From: Gelatoporia subvermispora B
Lineage: Eukaryota > Basidiomycota > Agaricomycetes > Polyporales > Gelatoporiaceae
Assembly (NCBI GenBank): GCA_000320605.2
Contig: KB445793.1
Location: 1,757,064 to 1,821,063, forward strand
DNA: 64,000 bases
Direction: 5' to 3'
The position numbers and the translations under genes were made by a program. This document shows, one piece after another, positions 1 through 10,959 of this stretch. The notes below the pieces were generated by a model. The model did not search any database, had not been told where the DNA came from, and was given only the letters and a program-made list of their open reading frames with translations. Within the stretch, counting starts at the first letter, position 1; every line of letters starts with the position of its first letter.

Positions 1-870
1 CTCCGGCGCAAGGGGTGAGTGAACAGCCGTTTGTGCGAGAGCTTGACTTGAACGTATAAACGGATCTTCCGGAAATATTCGTAAACCGAGCATGTCCACA
101 TACCTTGAGCGAGCATAGGTGGGCTGTTGAATTCGACGGCATTCTGTAGAATGAGGCTACGAGTAAGTATACGTACGGGATCTAAAGAATTGCATCATTA
201 TACCCCGATCTGTATCCAGGGGTGTACTCTGATACAACGAAACAAGTGAGTCAAGAAGTTATTGTGACAATGATCACCATACGAAACTTACGCGCCGCCA
301 TAAAATCTGCAGTACATCTGTGCGCCGTTTGCATTGGCTTCGGAGCTGAAGACGTATCGTTCTAGGGCCTCTCCAATTCCATACTTCGCCACCTCCGATT
401 TAAAGAACTCGAGGTAGTTCGCGTAATATCTGTATAATTCGATATTGATAACGCCTCCGCAAAATGTACAGCTGTGACATACTTGTCTTGGCCAAGATAC
501 TCGGGCCAGTTCTGAGTCCCGATTTCGACCTCTTGTCGCTCTACGACGCCCGACTTCTTGTCCACAGTGAATATGTCATTTAGCCCTTTCGCTTCATCAT
601 CATATATTGCTTGCAATAGTTTGGAAGAAGCCCCGAGATCGTAGACGGCGAGAATGCTGCCACGTGACATATTTCGTCACGAAACGTTCATGCAAGTGGA
701 GGAATGACGGACTGGTGACTGAGATGGTTGTGAAACCCAACCTTTCCCCAAAAGCAATGGTGCCTGTTGCGATCCTCTTCGAGCAGACGTTCCGCGGTGG
801 CTTTTGATTCCGGCGTAGCCCCGGGGAAGTTCAAAAGACCTTGACTGATAGTCGACGGCAAGGTAGACAT
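1..870 (-). CDS. Questin oxidase-like protein, 3' end outside the window
   Basis: Partial gene running off the left edge. The spliced protein matches the questin oxidase family (DUF4243; GedK and AflY type), which carries out Baeyer-Villiger-like oxidation of polyketide quinones. Visible family blocks in order are LLNFPGATPES near the N-terminus, HHCFWGKVGFHNHLSH, LAVYDLGASSKLLQAIYD, NWPEYLGQDKYYANYLEFF and VHPWIQIGNAVEFNSPPMLA. Introns join these blocks: one after the FHNHLSH exon, one of about 53 nt starting GTATGT after GQDK, one with GTAAGT near 292, and two more closer to the edge. I chose the start at 870 because family members begin just before the FPGATPES block. Reading upstream to 990 is open but unlike the family. 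Whether the substrate is really a quinone cannot be told; many fungal paralogues are uncharacterised and no other pathway gene is visible. Confidence 0.75.
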
Positions 871-1603
871 TTTGACCGGGGAGCTTGTCCTGGATTTGAC
901 TTGACCTAGACGATGGAGGCTACTGCGAGATCTTACTTGCGGGTTATAAGCGATAGCATGGATGTGAGAGAGCTGACGAAGGCAGGGGCGCATGACAGTA
1001 GCAGCAGCGTGATGGAGCTTTCATGATTCCCCGGTCCGGGGATGCGATCATACATAGGGGCGCTTGCTTCGTAAGTGGCTCCGACTAAGTGCTCAACACA
1101 TAAGCGCCATTTCGATATTCGAAAGCGCTAAACATCCATTATTCCTTCCAATGATGCAAATTCCAAGTGACATTGCCATATTATCCTGAACCAAAAACAT
1201 GCAAACAGTCTCGTGTAGATGCGACTAGTACAAATGCGACGACGAGCAGGGTGCGTGCGTATGCATGCGCATACCAGAAAGCGATAGGACGTACGTGCAC
1301 AACGCAACTTCGACAGGGATCCAACAGGGGGCATCGACGTGTGATGGGTGTAGGCGGTAGCGGACATAGCATAGCATAGCTTAGCGGAACAAATAGCAGC
1401 GAAAAAGTGAAGCGGCGAAGCGTGTCCGCTCGGAGGCATACAGTCCTGCGGCTAACTTCTCCCCGGATAGTCCTATTCATACACTGATGTGCACATTAGG
1501 CACAACGTACGGGCTAGCGCACGCGGGAGCGCTCTGACCCCGAGCGCGCCGCGCAGCTTGCGCCAATTTATGCGTAGTACTGTGCGAGAGAAATGGCTGC
1601 AGC
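871..1603. other. Intergenic, no gene seen
   Basis: This holds the 5' flank of the questin-oxidase-like gene and the 3' flank of MPS1. Short open frames on both strands have no splice partners or recognisable motifs. A small run of GCATA-type repeats lies near 1366-1385. Confidence 0.6.
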
Positions 1604-4480
1604 TTACGGCGGTGCGGTTTGAACAGCCTTGAGCTCTTGGACGAGACGCTGCATAACAAATAAGCGCTCCATGAGATACCCAGACCAATCAGCAACTTAC
1701 CTCACTGCTGGTCTTGAGTTCCTCCTCGCTCATTTCCTTGCCCTCCTGACCAAGTCTGATGCCGTACTCCAGGAGCTGCTTCATAAAATACGGGCTGATG
1801 ATCGTCTCGTCATCTCTCAGCATAGGAGGTTGAGGCTCCGGGTCCTGCATGCCCAACCAGTCCATCGCGAGCAGCTCCGGGATCGTCGCGCGTTCCTTCG
1901 GGTTCCGGGCCAAACACGTTTTTATTGTCGCTATTACGTTCCGGGGAATGCGGACACGCTGGTGCTCAAGGTGCTTCGGTGGTGTCGACGATCCGTTTGC
2001 AGCACGTGTACCTCCAGGCGTTGAGTACTCGGGGAAGTCGATCATATATGTGCCATCAGGGATCGCTTTCATCTTCTGATATACTGACAAATGCTGGAAG
2101 GGAGGATGACCATAGACCATTTGATAGAGGATGCAGCCAAGCGACCACACATCACTTGGTCGTCCGACCTTCAGCCGGCGCATACCATCTGGAAGTTCAA
2201 TAGCCTCGGGTGACATGTAGTTAACTGTCCCGATTTGGTGATCACGTTGGATGTTGGTGGTATCGTTGGCGATTGCATTGGCAATGCCGAAGTCAATGAG
2301 CTTGAGCTGCCCACGGACAAGTACAAAGTTTGCTGGTTTGAGATCAGAGTGAACAATCTTCTCTTCGTGGATAACATGTACGGCTTGTAGCATCTATGCA
2401 TTATGGGGATGAGACGCGCCTAGATAGGATAACCAATGTTGTATACCTGTTCCCAGTAGCATGATACCCATGCTAACTTCAGAGGTTTCTTCTGCTGCTC
2501 TTGTAGTAGTCTTGCGAGATCTGAGAAAATGCTGCGTTGGCGGATATGAACGTCTGGGTTCTAACGAACGACTTACCAATTTCTCCACATTCCATGACGA
2601 GCAGGAGATGTCCCTTCGAGCCGCCAGGGCCTTCCTTCACTTCACTGTCGATCAGACGAATGATACCCTCATTGCCATCCAATCGCTTCAGAAGTGCGAT
2701 TTCATTCTTGTATCCATTTAGCGTCTCCGCGTCCGTCTTGTCAAGTGAGACACGTTTGATTGCGTAGATCTCGTTCGAGCCGTTCATCACACGGTATACA
2801 CGCGACGAGCCGCCCTTGCCTATCATGTCAAGACGTGCATACGACTTCTTGTTCACCTATAGCGACAAATGAGCCGGATCCAACACGGTGGACAACTCGT
2901 GTACGCACGACGATATTCCGAGATCGCACATCTGGGGCAGCAGAAACTGTCTGCACATGGTGTTGATGTGCAGCCTGCTTTGCAGGCGCAGGCGCGTTCA
3001 TCGAGGGAGGTGGCATCGCCGAAGTGCTGCGGGCCTGCGCAACAGGTTCAGCAGGGGCTTCCTCTCGCCGCCTCTCCCGCCCGTCGCCTGCTGCCCATGT
3101 CTTCCCAATATGAATACCACTTGCCACCGGACCAATATCATCGCTGGTGGTTGGTGGCTCTGGTGCCGTTGGACTCCTTCGATGGCGTGCTGACGTTGCT
3201 CCTACCGACATGCCATTGGCAGTCAAGCCTGGCGTGGATAGCGCATATGCGGAGCTGCGCGTGGGTGGCGATCCGCGGATAATATTGTCAACTGCTGTCG
3301 GAGAAGTCGGTGTCCCCGCCGTGACATTACGGAGAGTGTCAGAGTCCTTGCGCTGGTGTGCATATACGGGTCGTAGGTGTGCGGCGGAAGATATGTGAGT
3401 AGGCGAAGGTGATTGACGCGGTGCTGTTGACGATAGATATGCCCTTCCTTTTCAAGCCGTAAGAACGGTTCGACAGTAATAAGTCAGTCAGACGTACTCT
3501 CAGTTTCTGCCAGTTCTTCGGCTTCTCGCCGCGCATACGCTGCGAAGGAGTCAGTCGAAAGCAGATAGCACTCGTAGATTTTGTCACGGACCCTCGTCAA
3601 GCGCGATCTCGCGTTCCTGGCGGTATCTCTCCTCCATAGTCACACGACGCGCTCCCCGGCTCGCAATGCCCAAGCTGGTACCCGGTCTACTATACTGCGG
3701 TTGATAGGAAGCGCCGGGGTTGCCGTTTTCGAAGTCATACCCGTTGATCCCGGCTGCTTCGCTGAGGCTAGCAGATCTCCGGGGTCTAATGGACTGATGA
3801 GGGAATTGCTCAGGTGCCGACTCCACATCTTCATACGGGTGCTCCTCTAATATCTTCTCGATGCCGACTTTCCGACTCGGACCCCGTGCAGTGCGCATGG
3901 ATTTCATGGGCCGACCTAGAGAGTGCACGCTTGACAAGCTGCGTTGGTTCTCCTTCTCCTCGGCTGCCTGAGGTTGCGAACGAAGCAACGCATCGGCCTC
4001 TTGGTATTCTTCCAGCTTTACTCGTCGTGCACCACCACCTAGCTTGCGGGTACCACCGGTAGATGGAGGGACCAGACTGCTACGCAGACCGGATGAGGAA
4101 GACGCCGGTGTTTGCATCGTGTTGACGGGACCTGACGAAACGCGCTGGAAACCTCGACCAGCGGCACCAGCCTCAAATGACGAGGCGGGGAGGCTCTCAG
4201 AACGAGTCAGCGGGGCCGCCGGTAACTTGGCTGGCATGGGTGATGGTGGCTTGTTCGCAGGAGAGTCATCAGGTGTAGGTGGTGCGTATGTTTTGGTCGG
4301 AGGTTTGGAAAGGCGGACATACTGGCCCTGGGCATTCTGTTCATAGGCGAACGAAACGTCCAAGAGAGACGCGTCGTCAGAGAGAGCCGGAGAGGGGCGC
4401 TCGTCTTCCTGCTCCCCGGTCGTTGGCGGAGGGGTTAAAGGTGGAGAAGTGCGCGACGGAGGAGAGAGGGAGCTGTACAT
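1604..4480 (-). CDS. MPS1: Dual-specificity spindle checkpoint kinase Mps1/TTK
   Basis: Mps1 phosphorylates kinetochore proteins such as Spc105/KNL1 to start spindle-assembly-checkpoint signalling and helps correct chromosome attachment. The long N-terminal half (4480 to about 2900) is Ser/Pro-rich and probably disordered. A short exon with RMRGEKPKNWQKLR lies near 3540-3500. The kinase domain begins at KKSYARLDMIGKGGSSRVYR (glycine loop) with lysine in YAIKRVSL, then VHSDLKPANF (HSD in the catalytic loop, usual for Mps1), LKLIDFGIAN, GTVNYMSPEAI and DVWSLGCILYQMVYG. The last intron (GTAAGT near 1698) joins a final exon ending VQELKAVQTAPP and TAA at 1604. I count at least six introns. The start at 4480 is the first ATG of the long open N-terminal exon. 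The identification rests on the kinase domain; the N-terminal region is not conserved enough to read. Confidence 0.9.
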
Positions 4481-5237
4481 GACGAGCAGATGTGATAGAT
4501 GTTGAGCGCAGAGGTATCAATGTAAGATGGTATACGAAGCCGGAGCTGTGAATGCTACGTTCTGGATGCAAATCCTATGAAACAGGGAGATGCATGTGAG
4601 AGTCTACATATTACTGAACGAGAGGGAGCAGGATTTCGACTTGAAGCAGGTGGCGAAACGAAGAACCAAGGGTTTGGAAATAACAACTCACGTGTTAGAT
4701 GCGCTTTCTCAGTTCTCTCAGATGGAAAGATGACTACACTTCACTTCCCGACGGATAGTCTAGCTTTGAAATCCCGCCAGGATCGCCACCAGATAGAAGG
4801 CAGTGCTACAATGGGTCTTGGGTCTCCACGGCTGCTCGAGCACAATTGGAGCAGACCCAACGGACTGGTTTGAACTGCAGCCAAACGGAAGAATAAGGAT
4901 TCAGACACGTACGAGAAACGTAAACACTGAAAATGAGCTCGAAGAAGGGGGAATTTCGAAGGTCTTGAGGGTCGACGTCTACCGCAATGTTCGACTCGAG
5001 CGCTTGTCGACCTTTCAGAACACGAGGCCGCGACGCGGTGTCACGTGCGTAATGTACATCTCGAGCGCCAATCGGGCTAGTCGGCGCCGGATGCCACTGT
5101 GGCCGTCCACATGCATGTAGTACCCACAATGCACAGCACCCAAGTTGGAGACAGCGCACAGACAGTACAAAGACGATGAAATATGGGCAGCACTAAAGTA
5201 CATCCAGAGAATAGGTACACGTCTGCGACGTCTGCTT
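4481..5237. other. Intergenic, no gene seen
   Basis: 5' flank of MPS1 and 3' flank of PRP2. Open frames here lack recognisable domains or consistent splice sites. Confidence 0.6.
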
Positions 5238-8200
5238 TTACACTCTCGCTTTCTCTCCTGCACTCCCGACGGTCTTTGGCATTTTCTTGTCCCCGGATGC
5301 GAGTTGCTCCAGATCGGCTTGCTTGAAGTAATGCGGCGCCACTGTCAGCGCGACACCTGTCAGCGCCCGAGATATGCATGATATTGTGACGAGACTCACC
5401 TTCAAGTAGCCATGCTGGCTTGATCTCCATGATTTGTCGCATATATGACTTCGAAGTCATCACCAGCTCATAATACAGCACTGTCTTGACAGGGGGTGTC
5501 TGCTGGAACAAGCTAGAAGATGGATGGATATAAACGGTTTGATTTGTCTTCAAGGTCCGGTACGAGTCTCCACTCTTCTGCAGTTGCGCCTGTGGTATAA
5601 TCAGCGTACAAGTCGTGTTGGAGTGCTCTAGATATGCTCACTGTATTGTAGAAGTAGCCAGCAGTGATCGCTTTCTGTATGGGTGTGATGTCGTTCGTGT
5701 TCGGATTGCTTTGCACGACTATTTCCACACGCTCGCAAAGCCCCGCTAACTGATCCCGAATATCCCGCGCTCGACCCAAACTCTTGAACTGCAAGAACTG
5801 CTCGTAGCAGAACTGCTGAGAATATCCCGTGTCCGCCCATTGCTCCCAGACATTCAGCAGAGTGAAGTGATCACCCCCTGCACGCACAAAGTTTTGTCTT
5901 GCCTGGTCGGCGTGTAACTTCTTGTCCTTCGGGCGGTAGAACAGCGATGATGATTCTTGCAGCATTGAGATAATGGTGAGCACCTCATCCGTGCAGGAGT
6001 AGTTTTCGCTCGCAATAATCGCTTTCGATAGCATGGGGTCAACCGGGAATTCCGCCATCCTCCTCCCGAGCTTTGTCAGCTCTCCGCGATCGTTCAGAGC
6101 TCCTAGGGCATAAAGTAGCTCCAGCGCACGCATAAGTGTCTCGCCTGGAGGAGGGTCCATGAACTCGAACCCAATGAGGTCGTTGATTCCAAGGGACTTG
6201 AGTAGGAGAACAACCATTCCGAGATTCGTGCGCTGAATCTCTGGGACAGTGTTCTCTTCCAGCTCGTTCGCGTAAGCCCACTTTGTGTAGAGTCGGAAGG
6301 CCTTTCCAGGTCCGACTCGGCCCGCACGACCCGCACGTTGATTCGCAGACGCTCGTGAGCATGGCACAACAACCAGCGAAGACATGCCCGTCCGGGGATT
6401 GTACGAATTTTGCTTCACGAATCCAGGGTCGATGACAAAGACGACACCATCGATCGTGATGGAAGTCTCCGCGATGTTTGTTGCAAGGACAACCTTTCGG
6501 GCGCCTTCTGGAGTGGGCTCGAAGATCTTCGCCTGCATGTCGCTCGGAAGGTTTGCGTAAATTGGACACACGATTAGCTCCGCTATCTTATTCCCCAACG
6601 TACGTGCCGTCTCTGCTAGATTTTCTTGAGCGGCCTCGATTTCGTCTTGACCCTATCAAGGACAATGTAAATACAGCCACGTCAGTCGAGGGAGATGAGC
6701 ATTTACAGTGAAGAACACCAGGATGTCGCCCTTTGGCTGAGTAGTATGAATCTGAAAAACCGTAGTGATCGCAGCGTGGAGATAATTGGCCTCGGGTTGA
6801 GGGGTATAATGAATATCGACAGGGTACCGTCGGCCGGGAACTTGGGCACAGGAGACGATGTCAGCTCTTGAGCACAGAGCCAATTGTGTGTAGAACTCAC
6901 CGTAGAAAACAGGAGCTTTGTCGAAGTACGCGCTGAACTTCTCCGCATCCATCGTGGCACTCGAAATCAACAACCTCAGTTCGGGCCGGAATCGTGCAAT
7001 ATCCTGATGAATTCGTATGAGACCTTACTAGATCACGAGTAGGGTGGTACAACGCACCTTGACAAGAGCAAACAGGATATCCGTGCTGAGCGTCCTTTCG
7101 TGTGCCTCGTCGATAATCAAAGCAGAGTAGCCCGCAAGATCTGGCTCGGTGAGAAACTCGCGCAATAGCATGCCATCGGTCATGTACTTGAGCACCGTCT
7201 TGTCGCTAGTGCAGTCCTCGAATCGGATTGAATACCCTACCTCATACCCTACTTTGGTGCCCATTTCATCGGCCACACGTGCCGCGACAGACATAGCAGC
7301 GACACGTCGAGGCTGTGTACACCCGACCTTCAGGCCACCGGCTGTATAACCGGCTTCGTGCAGGTACTGAGGCAGCTGGGTAGTTTTGCCAGAGCCAGTT
7401 TCGGCAACAACGATGAGCACCTGGTGGTTCTTGATAGCTGCCAGCAAGTCTTCGCGATATTGATAGATCGGCAGAGACTTCCGCGTCTCTTCGATCGACT
7501 GGGCTGTTCCTTTGGTAAATTCGCGATAACAAGACTGCATAGATAGAACTCACCTCGTTTCTCCGCTTCCTCTATTTGTTGCTGAAGGAGCTTGTCGGCT
7601 GCACTCAGGTTGCCCTCGCCACCCAATGTACTCTCCATGACGAACTTGATCGTCTGACTTTCATCGAACACGTATTCGTAGTCCTCCACGATATCTTGCT
7701 TGTCCATCGCACCGGTCTTGAAGGTACTATGCCGCGTCTGAGCAGCTTCCCACTGATCAACATCCGTCGTGAACTGATCGTCCTTAGGCTTCGCATCTTC
7801 ATATCTTTGGTACAGGACACTCTCTTTCTTCTTCTTGTCGATCTTGCCCTGCTCGGTGAAGTAATCCTCGGGCAGTTGATATCCTTCCCACTTGTCACTG
7901 ATCTTGAGCCGCTCCTCAACCAGCCGTAGAAGCTCCTTCTTCCGCTCTAGTTCACGTCGTTCCCGCTTCGTCATCTTCATCCCTCGGAACAGAGCCTCAT
8001 CGTCCGCGATCTCCCTACGTAGCAGCTCGATCCGCTGAAGCTCACGCTTCGACAGATATTCCTGCCGCGAATGTTCTCGGAGGGATGGCATGGCGCGTCC
8101 CCGGGCATCTGCATCGTCCGCTAGCCTTCGACGCTCCGCTGCTTCGGCGGCAGCGCCAGACTTCGAGGATCGGTCCTCCACGACCCGCTTAGTCTTCTCG

Positions 8201-8922
8201 CGATCTCGTTCTTTCACTCGCTCTGCAAAGGCATCTCGCTCTTGCAAGTCTTCGAGTCGCTGACGCTCCTTACGGGCCCCCTCGTCTTCAATGTCGAAAT
8301 CGTCGAGGTCCTCCCCCTCTTCAGGTCTCTGCTCCTCTAATTCCTCCGTTCGAGCCCTCTTCCTAGACTTCTCCTCCTCGTCGCTCTCCCATTCACGAGC
8401 GTCGCTCTCTCGCTTCCGAGTATGCCTCTCGCGCTTGTCCTTTGCGCTACTTCGGCCAGAAACCTTCTCCCTGGCTTCCAGGCCGCCGCTGCCACCGGCC
8501 GTGTGGTCTTCATCAAGAATGAAGCCGAATCTTTGAGAGCGTAGGAGCTTGGCCTCTTCTTCAGCTTGTTTCCTCGAGCTGTCAGACGACTTCTTGTTCT
8601 TGCCTTTGCGAGGCACACGGGCATAGACTTCCTGGACGAACTGGTGCGCTGCGGGAGTGTCTGGCAGACCAGAAGCGTTGAGCGCAGAGTAAAGGGCTTC
8701 AGCGGACTTCGCAGAAGATGCTAGATGTCCAACGTGTGAGGCTGGTGGACAAGTATACAGACGAGGGTGTGGACATACCTGACGCTACTACATAATCCAC
8801 GATGCTTCGATCGGAGAGACCGAAGAACTGAAGACTTGTCAGTGTATTTCTTCAATCTTTGTATCAGATGAGCTCACTGTAAGTGCATTATCGCTGATAT
8901 ACCGCTGTAGGTCGCCAGACAT
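5238..8922 (-). CDS. PRP2: Spliceosomal DEAH-box ATPase Prp2/DHX16
   Basis: Prp2 remodels the activated spliceosome before the first transesterification. Short first exons encode [14 protein letters not shown] and [14 protein letters not shown], then come PRKGKNKK and a long charged region rich in Arg, Glu and Lys (about 8600-7900). The helicase core shows [17 protein letters not shown] (motif I), [15 protein letters not shown] (motif II, DEAH), [16 protein letters not shown] (motif III), the [14 protein letters not shown] region and [18 protein letters not shown] (motif VI). The HA2 and OB regions follow, ending with [35 protein letters not shown] and KARV then TAA at 5238. I chose the start at 8922 because short introns connect it to the downstream exons without a break. 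Length of about 1,080 residues fits the family. Prp22 and Prp16 are less likely: there is no S1 domain, and the C-terminus fits Prp2/DHX16. Confidence 0.9.
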
Positions 8923-9196
8923 GGGGTTGAGGAGGCAGAGGAAAGGAGAGGAGGGAGTCTCAAGTCACTTCGGTACCGTCCACTCACTACCAATGTGAGC
9001 GAGATTTGCTGACTAAGATTTCCAGTTCAAGTATGTTTTGGCACTGAGATCCAAGCTCCGATCTCCGTCGATCACTCCCACTGCAACATCAACTCGATAG
9101 ATTTCAGCGTGGGGTTGTCCGTGTTCCTCGTGAACCACGTCAAGCAGGTTTCTTACACACTACATAACAGACCCCTGTCTATCTCTCTGATACGAG

Positions 9197-10724
9197 TCAA
9201 TGCGAAATTTCCGGAATCTTCAGACCTGCGGACATCGCTGTCCTGACGATATTCTCTGCCTGGGGGGGTGGGGGTCGAGCAGCAGAAGTAAAGACATGAT
9301 CAGGGAAAATATACATTCACTCACTTGCTTGATCATGGGAGCATCTATCATCTCCTTGCCGCCGTCTTCGAGTTCAAGCCCAATAGCGCCTCTCTGTGAA
9401 CTATGAGCACGTTCCATGCGGTGTAGTATTCTTGCGGCCCTGAGAATTTCTGCTCCAAGCGTCAGTCAAATTAGTGGACTCCATGTGTTGTCTACGAAGA
9501 ACGCACCCTTGTCGGTCGGCACGAAGGTGGACTGAATGACGTCTACTTGTGTCGGGTGTATCGCTTGCTTGCCATTGAATCCTAGACGTCTTCCATCCTC
9601 ACACTCTTCTTTGAGATATTCTAGGTCTTTATAGTTTACGCAGACCTAAGCGCTCAATGAGTAACAATGTACGTTAGAGCAGAGCCAGTCTTAGCGTCAC
9701 CATATCTATCGCATTCAATCCATATGCTTTCGCTGTGATGGCAATTTTAGATCTTGTGTAGAGTAGCTCCTGACGGGATTTCGTGCGTATGATCGATGTG
9801 TCTGCACAGTCTGCAATAGAAGGTTCGATGTTGAGTCAACAGGAATGCACGAAAGCTTACAGTCCTCCGCTGCAAACTTGATACGATGAGCATGCTTGCT
9901 TTGCACATACGAATCAGTCGGTTGAAACATACAAGCAGCGCTACCAGCTTTCCGCCCAGTTGTGCGCCATATTCAGATTGCCATGCGGCAATCTCCCGCA
10001 GATTGAGCAATGACCGTGCACTCTCGATGCTTGCAACTAGTTGCAATGGTTGCTCTGCCGGCTGCGCGGAGAATGTCAATTTGTAATGGGTGTATATCTG
10101 ACGAGTAACGTGGTGCAAGTCGAGTGCCGAATTGACCTTCGGCAAGACAAGTGTGCGTAGCGATGGTATACGAAGCTGTGGGAGCGAACGACTTAGTACA
10201 CGTTAAGTACAGCTTTGGTATAGTACAAACGGCTTGTGTGATATCATCCTCAAAGAACGGTGTATGAATCGAATTGAGTCTGACGGCAGTGCGCTCAGGA
10301 CGGGGTAGCTCTGCCGGGTTCTTGCTCTGAACGCACTTGAATGAGCATGTTGGGCAATGCACCAAGGCATTCCGTGCTCACGTGGAGGAAAGTACGGAGT
10401 CTTTCCCTTGCAGAGCCCTTGTCTGACGGCGGTACACTATCTTCAAGGTCATATATAATTACGTCCGTGTTCGTGGACAGTGACTTCTGAAGCATCCGAT
10501 CCGACGAGGTCGGCACTGCGCGTCGTTCGGGACTGAAGGAATATTTTTCGATTGCTTGACACACCATACAGGTAGGATCTGTTCAGGGGAACCAGGCTTG
10601 AATCATCTCGGAGAGTAGTGAGGGTCCTAGTGCCATGCCGCCTCGAGTTGATAACGCGAAAGAGGTGACTAGCCTGCTTCCTGCATACAGATCGAGAGAG
10701 CCCAGACGAGGGGACACGATACAT
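9197..10724 (-). CDS. HpcH/HpaI-CitE family lyase, CLYBL-like
   Basis: Relative of human CLYBL, a mitochondrial citramalyl-CoA lyase of the CitE/HpcH aldolase fold. After splicing, NRSYLYVPTSSDRMLQKSL and DVIIYDLEDSVPP form the N-terminal active-site strand. Then come LNSIHTPFFEDD, LPKVNSALDLHHV, VASIESARSLLNLREIA, FAAEDCADTSIIRTKSRQEL, RSKIAITAKAYGLNAIDMV and RLGFNGKQAIHPTQVDVI, which closely follows the CLYBL signature GKQxIHPxQ. The N-terminus from the ATG at 10724 is rich in Arg and Ser with few acids, as in mitochondrial presequences. An alternative ATG lies in another frame near 10634. At least seven short introns interrupt it. The last exon (ENIVRTAMSAGLKIPEIS) ends with TGA at 9197. 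Substrate is inferred from the family only. Confidence 0.82.
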
Positions 10725-10959
10725 GGTTAAATCCCCGAGCAGAGAACACCTCAAAGATGAGTGCAAATCGAACAGACCAAGAAGTGTTTCGCCTTCCAAA
10801 GCACGGCGTGTGAACAAGCAAGGCCCTGAGTGACGAGCAAGAGGACCGGAAGCACCGCGGATATCTACGGCCCGGCTCCCGGACCCCGATCGTGCACAAG
10901 CAAACAGACCTCGCTCGCTCAAGTCAATAACTAGCTTCATACATAGAAGATGCACACTG